A stretch of 7,765 nt of DNA, from the NCBI GenBank assembly GCA_017853815.1, contig JAFMIT010000080.1:1-7765 (forward strand). The letters run 5' to 3'. The translations under genes and the position numbers were made by a program. The stretch comes from Actinomycetota bacterium. GTDB taxonomy: Bacteria; Actinomycetota; Actinomycetes; S36-B12; UBA5976. The notes under the pieces were generated by a model. The model worked only from the letters and a program-made list of their open reading frames with translations, was not told the origin of the DNA and searched no databases. Positions 1-6,918 of this stretch are shown in pieces (positions within the stretch are counted from its first letter, which is position 1; every line of letters begins with the position of its first letter).

Positions 1-5
1 TAACG

Positions 6-11
6 AGTCTA
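6..11 (-). promoter_or_regulatory. Candidate -10 box for the gene beyond the left edge
   Basis: Read on the minus strand, these bases are TAGACT, a TANNNT actinobacterial -10 hexamer. It lies about 30 bp past the murJ stop codon, with only five bases left before the window ends. The other promoters proposed here sit 7-8 nt before a start codon, so by analogy a leaderless start would fall two or three bases beyond the edge. No -35 match is evident. The rest of the 40 bases beyond murJ holds a purine-rich GAGGAAAT (minus strand) that looks like a ribosome-binding site, but no ATG, GTG or TTG follows it at a useful distance. Confidence 0.35.
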
Positions 12-40
12 GGCGGTTGGTTATTTCCTCGAGCCTGCGG

Positions 41-1663
41 TTAGCGTCCGAGCCGCCGCCGCACGAGAGTGATGGCGTCAGTGACTTCAGACACGCGCAG
101 CAGCACCGACAGTCCCACGAAGCCGACTCCGCCGACCAGCCAGATTGCCATAACACTGCCGAGATCACCAAGCGGCCCGTAACCGAAAACTGAAGGCGGT
201 AGTGCCATCGCCGCAATCGAGCCAGAGACGGCTGCAGCTAGCCACATTTTCATCACTGCCACGAGAGTCCGACGCGAGTCCAGGCCCGACAGTTGCTTAC
301 GGAGTCGCAGCCACGCGACGGTCGAGGCGATGGTGTACGCAGCTGAGTAGCCAATCGCGAGGGTGTTGATTTTTTGGTCAACAGTTGCTTGCATGAAGAG
401 CGGGTACGCGATGCCGAGGTTGACGATGTTGATGAGCACGGCAAACCAGAACGGAGTACGGGTGTTTTCGAGGGCGTACCAGGCTCGGAACAAGACATAG
501 ATGAGCGAGTACGCAGGCAAACCAATCGCAAACCACGCCACCACCTCGCCAGCGGCTCGCGCCGCATCAGCACCAGCCACACCGTTACCAAACAGCACCA
601 CCGAAATCTCGGGTGCGGTCAACGCGAGCAGCATTGCCATCGGAACAATCAACGCGAGCACTGTGCGCGCAGCATGCCCAACGCGCTGACCCATTGCTTC
701 GAGTTGGCCGTCGTGTGCGAGCTTTGAGAGATGTGGCAGTAGAGCAGTCACTACTGACACGGTGACGACCGAGTGCGGCAAGATAAAAATCAGATGTGCT
801 TTTTGGTAGGTCGTGAGACCAGTCGCAACTTCACCAAGTTGTTGAGCTGCTACGTTTGTTGATGTCGCGAGTCGAGTGATGACGGCGTACGCAATTTGGT
901 TGACGGCCACCAAGCCGAGCGTCCAGGCAGCGAGACCGCCGGCTTTACCGAGACCTGATCCGCGCCAGTCAGTGCGAAACGAAAATCGGTAGCCCGCGCG
1001 ACGCACTGCCGGAAAAAGAATCAATGCCTGAAGTGCGACGCCGAGGGTGGTGCCGAGACCAAGCCACCACACCTGTGATGGAGTGAGTGACGTCAGCGAA
1101 TCTGCTTGTGGGCGAGCGACGAACAAGAAACCCAAGAAAACGATGATGGCAACAATGTTGTTGAGAATGGGAGCGTAGGCGCCAGCTTTGAAATGTCCGC
1201 GCGCATTCAGCACTTGGTTGAGCAAGGTGTACACGCCGTAGAAGAAAATCTGTGGCAGACAGAGGCGTGCGAACGCGACGGCCAAGTCATATTCCGATGA
1301 TGACAAATCGCTGGTGGCATAGATCCGAACAATCCATGGCGCAGCGACGACCGAAACGACAGAGAGCGCGAGAAGAGCGACACCGAGCACCGACAACAGT
1401 CGATCAGCGAAAGCTTTGCCTTCGTCTTCATCGGTCTGCATGTGGCGAACGAGCTGTGGAACAAAGACGGCGTTGACTGCGCCGCCAATCACGAGAATGT
1501 AGAGAATGTTCGGAAGCGTGTTACCGAGGGAGTAGGCGTCGCTAACGAGAAAAAAGCCCAACGCGGCGGTCATGGACATGTCTCGCAGCACACCAGTGAC
1601 GCGCGAAAGCACGGTGCCCGCCGCCATATTTGCGCTGTTGCGCATCAACCCTGTGTCACTCAT
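41..1663 (-). CDS. murJ: MurJ (MviN family), lipid II flippase
   Basis: Integral membrane protein of 540 residues that flips lipid II across the cytoplasmic membrane for peptidoglycan synthesis (MOP superfamily, usually 14 helices). Family marks: the N-terminal S-R-V-T-G-x-L-R-D motif (R27, D28), LPNILY at 50-55 followed by GGAVNAVFVPQL, the LPHS(V)VTVSVVTALLP segment near 295-310, and ALENTRTPF at 397-405. Hydrophobic segments run to the end and the protein stops after a short basic tail (RRRLGR). I chose the ATG at 1663, which overlaps the DUF6049 stop by 8 nt. An ATG six codons downstream (1645) is possible. A start at 1729 would add 22 atypical residues and overlap the upstream gene by 74 nt. 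No strong Shine-Dalgarno precedes 1663, so coupled translation is inferred. Unlike the long Mycobacterium MviN, there is no C-terminal pseudokinase region. Confidence 0.95.
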   Translation of the reverse strand: MSDTGLMRNSANMAAGTVLSRVTGVLRDMSMTAALGFFLVSDAYSLGNTLPNILYILVIGGAVNAVFVPQLVRHMQTDEDEGKAFADRLLSVLGVALLALSVVSVVAAPWIVRIYATSDLSSSEYDLAVAFARLCLPQIFFYGVYTLLNQVLNARGHFKAGAYAPILNNIVAIIVFLGFLFVARPQADSLTSLTPSQVWWLGLGTTLGVALQALILFPAVRRAGYRFSFRTDWRGSGLGKAGGLAAWTLGLVAVNQIAYAVITRLATSTNVAAQQLGEVATGLTTYQKAHLIFILPHSVVTVSVVTALLPHLSKLAHDGQLEAMGQRVGHAARTVLALIVPMAMLLALTAPEISVVLFGNGVAGADAARAAGEVVAWFAIGLPAYSLIYVLFRAWYALENTRTPFWFAVLINIVNLGIAYPLFMQATVDQKINTLAIGYSAAYTIASTVAWLRLRKQLSGLDSRRTLVAVMKMWLAAAVSGSIAAMALPPSVFGYGPLGDLGSVMAIWLVGGVGFVGLSVLLRVSEVTDAITLVRRRLGR

Positions 1664-3659
1664 TAGCGCTGATTGTTGTATCACTCGATGACTTACGGCC
1701 GCGTACTCGCCGAACAGCATTAACCACAATCATGACGACGAGCAGGAGCGCAGCGCCACCGATGACGTAAGAGGCCGCCTGTGCATACGCAGACGATGAC
1801 AATTGAATGCGAGTCCTGGCACCGAACTGTTGACCGTCCTTGTCGGCTAGCCGCAGATTCAAGAACGCGAGATCGGAACCAACGAGCGTGGTGGGAATCT
1901 CGATGCTCTTGCGTTTGCCAGGTTGAATCGTGATGAGTCCTACGTCGGCTGGGCTCACACGAACTGACGGTTCGCCGATAGCGATGACGCGGACGGTTAC
2001 CTCGACCGGCAGGTCGTTACGTATCGTGATGGGAACAACGGCTTCTTCGCGCGGGAACATGACGGCCCCTGACGACATAATTTCGACAGAACCAATCACA
2101 TTACGCAGATCGTTGATGGTCGCGAGCCGCATAGCTCGAACTTCGGTACCGCGATAGGTAGCCGACGCGAGTCGAATTTGAGCGTCTTGGATTGCGGCAT
2201 CGACTGCAGTGCCACCAATCAAACCTTCGAGAGATGCACGTCGACGCTGTACCCACTTGATGTCTTTCAGCGCAGTCTTGCGAATCGCAGCTCCGATGCG
2301 AACGCGCGCATTCTTGCGATCTGATGTCGTGACGTCCTTAAGCGCATCGGTGACTGTGACCGAAGAAATCCATGGCACAGACAAGGCGTCGAGAGTGTCA
2401 GCCACAGTGTTGTACGTGATGTTGGTGGCGGTGGTGTCTGGTCGCAACACCATCACGCGTGGATCGTTAGGGCGCTCGAGCATCGTGACGAGCAAATCTG
2501 AAATAAGCGCCTGGCGGCGAAGCGGACTGCGCGTATTCGCGGCGAGTGCGCCCGTGAATTGACGCGTTGCCTGTGTGTCGACAACGAGCGACTTTCGACC
2601 GTTAGCGAAGACTGCAACACCGTTCGTTGTGTACGCCGAGGTGGTCGAGGCATATTTCGCATCGCTCAAAATCGTCATGTAGAGACCCTGGTCGTTGAGC
2701 CATTTCCAGGTGTTGTACGAGAAGTCGCCGCGATGCGCGATCGCCGCGCGGGCAATCTGCGGGCGCTGCAAGGTGTCGGTGAGGACTTGGGTGTGCGTGA
2801 CGGCCGCGGTAGCAAGTTCGACGAGGCCATTGTTGATAAGCGCATTGACGTCAGCGTTGGCATAAGGCAGTGCGTAGACATTCGATTCGCCAGTCGCGAA
2901 CTTCAAGGCCTCGAGCCAGTTCGCTGCCGCGGTCGATTGGTCTCCAGTGATCACCTCGAGGTTGCGACCGAGAACTTCGCCGCCACCGGCAATCCGCTCT
3001 GCAGTCCACACGGTGTCTGGGTCGATGAGCCACGTGAGGTCGCTGCGACCCGCTGCGGCTTTGACCACTGCACCAACGGAGCCAGTGTCACCGAAGGCAT
3101 CCACCCACTGTTGGTTGAGGTACTGGTTGCGCACAGTCAGACTCGGCCGAGCCGCGACTGTCCACAACGGCAGCACTTTGAGTGGCTCAAAACTCCCGAT
3201 GTTTCGAGTATTGAAATATGGCAGCAGCACATCGAACGAAGATTTGGTGGCGCCGGCGCGGGCGGTGACGTGCAACAAGTACACGCCGTTGTCAGTGAGC
3301 TTCAGTTCGTCTGGCGACAGCGTGAGATCGAAAACGTTTGCGCCTTCGCTCAACGGAATGCCAGTGCTTGCGCTCTTGATGGTGATGGAAGGAATCTTGC
3401 TCGCACCACTCATCACGCTCGCGATGTCGGAGCGCCCTGCGAGCGGTTTTTCGCTCTGCCGAACCGACAAGCTCACAGCGTCTGTCGACGCGGTACTCGC
3501 ATTGATGGTCATCGACAAAGTCACGGCGCTGGGTTGATCGAGCCATTGAGGTTCAAGCCGATCGAGGGTCAGATCAAAACCGCCCGCGGCCTGCGCCGTG
3601 GGCATCAAACCAACCAGCATCAGCAGCGCAACCACGCTGCCGCTCAACCACCGTCTCAT
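1656..3659 (-). CDS. DUF6049 family protein, secreted and membrane-anchored (Rv3909-like)
   Basis: A 667-residue protein of unknown function, recognised from its place between NUDIX and murJ and its overall architecture; this gene position is occupied by Rv3909 in M. tuberculosis. A signal peptide is clear: RR at 2-3, a hydrophobic core at 9-19, and an A-Q-A cleavage site ending at 24. A beta-rich region (about 27-148) follows, then a long alpha/beta region (about 155-440) with WLIDPDTVW (210-218), ALPYANADVNAL (263-274) and HRGDFSYNTW (309-318). The layout recalls glycoside hydrolase or deacetylase barrels, but I see no provable catalytic set. Residues 535-622 look like an Ig-type beta sandwich (VVPITIRNDLPVEV). 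One membrane helix (about 630-649) and a basic RRVRGRK tail give type I topology, with the bulk outside the cell. Its ATG overlaps the NUDIX stop by 4 nt (ATGA) without a Shine-Dalgarno. A role with MurJ in the cell envelope is inference from context. Confidence 0.88.
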   Translation of the reverse strand: MRRWLSGSVVALLMLVGLMPTAQAAGGFDLTLDRLEPQWLDQPSAVTLSMTINASTASTDAVSLSVRQSEKPLAGRSDIASVMSGASKIPSITIKSASTGIPLSEGANVFDLTLSPDELKLTDNGVYLLHVTARAGATKSSFDVLLPYFNTRNIGSFEPLKVLPLWTVAARPSLTVRNQYLNQQWVDAFGDTGSVGAVVKAAAGRSDLTWLIDPDTVWTAERIAGGGEVLGRNLEVITGDQSTAAANWLEALKFATGESNVYALPYANADVNALINNGLVELATAAVTHTQVLTDTLQRPQIARAAIAHRGDFSYNTWKWLNDQGLYMTILSDAKYASTTSAYTTNGVAVFANGRKSLVVDTQATRQFTGALAANTRSPLRRQALISDLLVTMLERPNDPRVMVLRPDTTATNITYNTVADTLDALSVPWISSVTVTDALKDVTTSDRKNARVRIGAAIRKTALKDIKWVQRRRASLEGLIGGTAVDAAIQDAQIRLASATYRGTEVRAMRLATINDLRNVIGSVEIMSSGAVMFPREEAVVPITIRNDLPVEVTVRVIAIGEPSVRVSPADVGLITIQPGKRKSIEIPTTLVGSDLAFLNLRLADKDGQQFGARTRIQLSSSAYAQAASYVIGGAALLLVVMIVVNAVRRVRGRKSSSDTTISANE

Positions 3660-4135
3660 GCGAGGTCAGCCAACAAACTTTGCGCTTTGGTGATGAGCTG
3701 CCGCTCATCATCGTGTGTGAGTCGCTTAGCGACTTGATCAAGTGCAACCCAGGCGATTTCGTCGACTTCACCCTCTTGGGCGGTCAACTCACCTTCGCGA
3801 GCAAGAATCAAGAAGTGGTGGACGGTTTTGTGAATCGTGGTTCGCTCTTGTTGGAACCAGAAGTCGATGACCCCAAGCTCCCCAACAATTTCGCCAACCA
3901 GGCCGGTCTCTTCACGCACTTCACGAATCGCGGCATCGATGGGGGTTTCGCCCTCTTCGAGATGACCTTTCGGAAGTGACCACAGGAGACGACCGCGGGT
4001 ATTGCGCCGGCCAATGATGACCGCCCGCATCGTCTCTCGCTCTACGACTAGACCGCCTGCGCTGGTTTCAACGCGATGCCCACGACGTGGCGCGCCCCTA
4101 CGAGGACGGCCCGACGAAGGTCGACGGATACTCAT
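3656..4135 (-). CDS. NUDIX hydrolase (MutT4-like by position)
   Basis: A 159-residue single-domain NUDIX enzyme that should hydrolyse a nucleoside diphosphate linked to another moiety, using divalent metal. The NUDIX box is perfect: G57-x5-E63-x7-R71-E72-V-x-E75-E76-x-G78-L79, with WSLPKGHLEEGE leading into it. The sequence around the box and the later KTVHHF (103-108) recall dinucleoside polyphosphate or diphosphoinositol polyphosphate hydrolases. A MutT-type clean-up substrate is equally possible and cannot be decided here. The fold starts at VETSAGGLVV (22-31). Before it is a basic tail with 8 Arg in 21 residues. The ATG at 4135 is supported by a -10 box 7 nt upstream. It is the first gene of the NUDIX–DUF6049–murJ unit and is divergent from pcnA, as in Mycobacterium (Rv3907c/Rv3908). 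Confidence 0.93.
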   Translation of the reverse strand: MSIRRPSSGRPRRGAPRRGHRVETSAGGLVVERETMRAVIIGRRNTRGRLLWSLPKGHLEEGETPIDAAIREVREETGLVGEIVGELGVIDFWFQQERTTIHKTVHHFLILAREGELTAQEGEVDEIAWVALDQVAKRLTHDDERQLITKAQSLLADLA

Positions 4136-4142
4136 GAGCGCA

Positions 4143-4148
4143 AGGTTA
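4143..4148 (-). promoter_or_regulatory. -10 box of the NUDIX–DUF6049–murJ unit (leaderless)
   Basis: On the minus strand this reads TAACCT, followed by 7 nt (TGCGCTC) and then the NUDIX ATG. The spacing fits transcription starting on or next to the A of the start codon, giving an mRNA without a 5' leader. No TTGACA-like -35 is recognisable. The -35 position (about 4165-4171) is occupied by the -10 box of the divergent pcnA promoter. The call rests on hexamer match and spacing only. Confidence 0.5.
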
Positions 4149-4164
4149 GCCCTCGGAACTTGCG

Positions 4165-4170
4165 TAGTCT
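4165..4170 (+). promoter_or_regulatory. -10 box of pcnA (leaderless)
   Basis: TAGTCT matches TANNNT and ends 8 nt before the proposed GTG start of pcnA at 4179, so a transcript starting at that G would have no leader. No Shine-Dalgarno sequence lies upstream of the GTG. A clear -35 is missing; the expected place (about 4142-4147) overlaps the -10 box of the divergent NUDIX promoter. This box is the main reason for preferring the GTG at 4179 over the ATG at 4134, for which there would be no room for a promoter outside the NUDIX gene. Confidence 0.5.
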
Positions 4171-4178
4171 CCGCCCTT

Positions 4179-5600
4179 GTGAGTCAGAGTTCTGCGAATA
4201 CTGGCGCCCAGATTCCCGCTGTGGCGTCGGATTTGGGCAACCGATTCGCTGAGGCAGGCTTCGAACTCGCCCTCGTGGGCGGCTGGGTCCGGGACGCGAT
4301 TTTGCGCCGCGGCGAGGCAGATCTGGATTTCACCACCAACGCCACTCCTGAGCAGACCCTCGCGGTGCTCAAAGGCTGGGCGGATACGACCTGGGATGTC
4401 GGGATTCGATTCGGAACGGTCGGCGCCTCCCGCCACGGGCAACAACTCGAAATCACGACGTACCGGGCCGAGAGTTACGACCCAGATTCGCGCAAGCCTG
4501 AGGTGGCGTTCGGCCAGTCACTCGAAGACGACCTCCTCCGTCGCGACTTCACGATCAATGCGATGGCGCTGTCACTTCCAGCCGGTGAACTCATCGATCC
4601 CTTCAATGGTTTGCGCGATCTAGCGGCGGGCGTGATCCGCACCCCAGGTACACCCGAGGATTCGTTCTCCGACGATCCACTGCGCATGATGAGAGCGGCT
4701 AGATTCGCATCGCAGTTGCAGTTCGACGTCGCACCTGAAGTGGTCGCTGCGATGAAAGCTATGGCCGACCGAATTGCCATCATCTCGGCAGAGCGTGTTC
4801 GCGATGAAATCACCAAGCTCTTGATGGCAGCATCGCCACGCGTTGGTCTGACGCTGCTCGTGGAGTCTGGACTTGCAGAGCACGTGATGCCAGAGCTGCC
4901 GAAGTTGCAGCTCGAGATCGATGAACATCATCGACACAAAGATGTCTATGAACATTCGTTGATTGTGCTCGAGCAGGCGATCGAACTCGAGACCTCTCAC
5001 GCCCCTCAGCTCGAACCTGATCTGGTGTTACGACTCGCGGCGCTGTTGCATGACATCGGCAAGCCAAAGACGCGGCGTTTTGAAGACGGTGGCGGAGTTT
5101 CTTTCCATCACCACGAAGTGGTTGGTGCAAAGCTTGCGAAAAAGCGGTTGGCAGCGCTGAGGTTTAGTAACGAAATCATCGATGATGTTGTGACGCTCGT
5201 CGAACTACACCTGCGCTTCCATGGCTATTCATCTGGCGAATGGACTGACAGCGCGGTGCGTCGTTATGTCCGCGATGCAGGCGATCAACTCGTGCGCTTG
5301 CACAAACTGACTCGCGCAGATTGCACGACCCGTAATCGCAAAAAAGCCGCGGCCCTCGCGTCTACATATGACTCGCTAGAAGCGCGCATCGAACAACTCA
5401 AGGCACAAGAAGAACTCGACTCGATTCGACCTGACCTCGACGGCGCGCAGATCATGGCGATTCTTGGCATTAAGCCTGGACCTGAAGTTGGTCGCGCATA
5501 CAAGTATCTGTTGGAATTGCGTCTCGACAACGGACCGATGTCAGAAGAAGAAGCGACCGTGGCGTTACGTGCGTGGCACGCGGGGACTTCGGGGCAATAG
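4179..5600 (+). CDS. pcnA: CCA tRNA nucleotidyltransferase with HD domain (actinobacterial type)
   Basis: Adds or repairs the 3'-terminal CCA of tRNAs in the cytoplasm, using CTP and ATP. From the GTG start the protein has 473 residues, normal for the family. The class II polymerase head is intact: LVGGWVRDA (32-40), the metal-binding D48-x-D50 pair, RRDFTINAM (121-129), and the DPLRMMRAARF stretch (166-176) of the RNA-binding neck. The C-terminal half carries an HD phosphohydrolase domain: HRHKDVYEHS (251-260), LLHDIGKP (289-296, H291-D292) and the FHHHEVVGA run (309-317). This head-plus-HD layout is the usual actinobacterial form, often named pcnA or cca. The reading frame is open upstream to 4002, but an ATG there would place 44 extra low-complexity codons antisense to the NUDIX gene. 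The ATG at 4134 is a second alternative. The gene ends 36 bp inside the 3' end of the convergent MFS gene. Confidence 0.95.
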   Translation: MSQSSANTGAQIPAVASDLGNRFAEAGFELALVGGWVRDAILRRGEADLDFTTNATPEQTLAVLKGWADTTWDVGIRFGTVGASRHGQQLEITTYRAESYDPDSRKPEVAFGQSLEDDLLRRDFTINAMALSLPAGELIDPFNGLRDLAAGVIRTPGTPEDSFSDDPLRMMRAARFASQLQFDVAPEVVAAMKAMADRIAIISAERVRDEITKLLMAASPRVGLTLLVESGLAEHVMPELPKLQLEIDEHHRHKDVYEHSLIVLEQAIELETSHAPQLEPDLVLRLAALLHDIGKPKTRRFEDGGGVSFHHHEVVGAKLAKKRLAALRFSNEIIDDVVTLVELHLRFHGYSSGEWTDSAVRRYVRDAGDQLVRLHKLTRADCTTRNRKKAAALASTYDSLEARIEQLKAQEELDSIRPDLDGAQIMAILGIKPGPEVGRAYKYLLELRLDNGPMSEEEATVALRAWHAGTSGQ

Positions 5601-5613
5601 CGTCCCCAACGCC
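5561..5613. other. Predicted three-way-junction fold at the convergent gene ends; possible two-way terminator
   Basis: An outer stem pairs 5561-5566 (GGCGTT) with 5608-5613 (AACGCC). Inside it are a hairpin of 5568-5572 (CGTGC) with 5576-5580 (GCACG) over a 3-nt loop, and a hairpin of 5582-5587 (GGGGAC) with 5602-5607 (GTCCCC) over a 14-nt loop. All 17 pairs are Watson-Crick, so the fold is available to RNA from either strand. The second hairpin abuts the outer stem and could stack on it. It covers the end of pcnA and the last codons of the MFS gene. There is no T-run after it on either strand, only a pyrimidine-rich CTTCTTCTTCT on the minus strand. A terminator or 3'-end stabiliser role is therefore only a guess. 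Confidence 0.35.
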
Positions 5614-6911
5614 AACACGATGGCGATGAATCCGACGGCCCAGGCACTGCGGCCGTTCGGTGCGAGAAAGGTCGCGGCAGTGATGATGCCAATCACGAGA
5701 CCAACGTTGACGGACATGTCATAAATCGCGAACACTCGACCGCGATGATCGTCATCGACCGCCGCCTGGGTGATGGCATCAGAACACACTTTGACGCACT
5801 GTCCAGTCCAGCCGAGAAACGCGCCGCAACCAATCAGTGCGTACATGGCCCAGTCAGCCTCTGCCCGCGCCATCGTCGCGGCCATGAGTGCGCTACCACC
5901 GACAGCGCCGATGAGAAGAGTCACGCGAGACCAGGCGATGGTGCCGATGCGGCCCGCCATCACCGGCGTGAGAACAGCGCCGATGAATGCGCCGGTCGCT
6001 GCGCCGCCGACCACGAAAGTGAACTCACCGAGTGCCGTGGATGCAGCCTCTGGAACATTGAGACCATTGCGCAGCAGCACGATCGCGGTGACCGTCACGA
6101 GCCCAAACACAATGCGATGACAGACGACAACGAGCAAAGCGCGCAGCGCAGCTTCCCGTTCGAGGAGATGGCTTACGCCAGACCTAAGCTGCCCAAGCAC
6201 TGCGAGCATCTGTTCGCGAATGCCCATCACAACACTGTCGGGACCGAGCAGGTTTCGGTTCATCGTCTTGGCGATCAGCGCTGCACACATTTGCATGACC
6301 GCCGACACTGTCAGCGCAACAATCACTCCGTTATCGCCGCCGACGGCTTGAATGCCAACGCCAGTCATGCCACCGATAGCAGACGCAAGAGTTCCCGCCG
6401 TCGGTGCAAACGCGTTGGCCGTCACTAGCTCGCGACCACTCACCACGTGTGGCAGGGACGCCGAAAGCGTCGCCTGAATGAAGCGTCCAATACCAAGTGA
6501 CACCAGCACCGCGATCCCGAGCAGCGCACCTTCGTCACCGGTGACGACCACTGTGCCAATCAGCAGCACAGACATTGCTCGCACCAACGAGACATACATC
6601 AAGATGCGTTGGCGCGGCCAGCGATCAATGAGGACTCCGATGAAGGGACCGAAAATGGAATATGGCAACAGCAGAATCGCGAAAGCGGTCGCAATTTTGG
6701 AAGGTGTGGCTTGGCTCTCAGGGCTAAACAGCACAAATGTCGCAAGCGCCGCCTGCACCATGCCGTCACCGAGCTGACCCACGACGCGAGTGCCTACGAG
6801 CGCCCGAAAAGATGGACGCCGCAACAACTGCTTTACCTCGGGCCATGTGACTCGCGGCTGATCAGTGAGTTGCTCGTTGAGCGGTTCAGTGATCGGGTCC
6901 GGAGTGTGCAT
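5565..6911 (-). CDS. MFS transporter, probable efflux permease
   Basis: A 448-residue polytopic membrane protein of the major facilitator superfamily, with about 12 hydrophobic segments and a cytoplasmic N-terminus rich in charged residues. The motif-A loop between helices 2 and 3 is present as G92-V-L-I-D96-R-W-P-R100-Q-R102. A second loop, DDDHRGRVFAIYD (386-398), is typical of the MFS_3/EntS-like exporters that include many multidrug and siderophore efflux proteins. The substrate cannot be told. It lies between ino1 and pcnA; a transporter at this place is also known in Streptomyces, so it is a resident gene and not a recent arrival. Start: ATG at 6911, with a TAGTTT box 7 nt upstream and no Shine-Dalgarno. 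Its TAA stop lies within pcnA, giving a 36-bp tail-to-tail overlap. Confidence 0.9.
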   Translation of the reverse strand: MHTPDPITEPLNEQLTDQPRVTWPEVKQLLRRPSFRALVGTRVVGQLGDGMVQAALATFVLFSPESQATPSKIATAFAILLLPYSIFGPFIGVLIDRWPRQRILMYVSLVRAMSVLLIGTVVVTGDEGALLGIAVLVSLGIGRFIQATLSASLPHVVSGRELVTANAFAPTAGTLASAIGGMTGVGIQAVGGDNGVIVALTVSAVMQMCAALIAKTMNRNLLGPDSVVMGIREQMLAVLGQLRSGVSHLLEREAALRALLVVVCHRIVFGLVTVTAIVLLRNGLNVPEAASTALGEFTFVVGGAATGAFIGAVLTPVMAGRIGTIAWSRVTLLIGAVGGSALMAATMARAEADWAMYALIGCGAFLGWTGQCVKVCSDAITQAAVDDDHRGRVFAIYDMSVNVGLVIGIITAATFLAPNGRSAWAVGFIAIVLALGTLLPRSPRVPRT

Positions 6912-6918
6912 GCGGGCA

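Noticed and set aside
619..660. Direct repeat of the 12-mer TCAACGCGAGCA (619-630 and 649-660)
   Set aside because: It is in phase with the murJ codons for repeated Leu-Ala-Leu in a membrane helix; codon repetition explains it.
1664..1729. Upstream start of MurJ at 1729
   Set aside because: It would add 22 residues unlike MurJ N-termini and overlap DUF6049 by 74 nt. The ATG at 1663 fits the family and the coupled arrangement.
2559..3737. Long plus-strand open frame of 392 codons opposite DUF6049
   Set aside because: Its translation is rich in Arg, Cys and His with no domain, as expected from the antisense of a GC-rich gene. The minus-strand frame has a signal peptide, a membrane anchor and family motifs.
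4002..4178. Longer N-terminal versions of PcnA from the ATG at 4002 or the ATG at 4134
   Set aside because: The 4002 start would run antisense through the NUDIX gene and add Arg/Pro-rich sequence unlike the family. The 4134 ATG shares two bases with the NUDIX ATG inside the palindrome TCATGA and has no promoter room. The GTG at 4179 gives a normal length and has a well-placed -10 box.
5745..6428. Plus-strand open frame of 227 codons opposite the MFS gene
   Set aside because: Low-complexity, His/Arg-rich translation with no recognisable motif; the minus strand encodes a clear 12-helix transporter.
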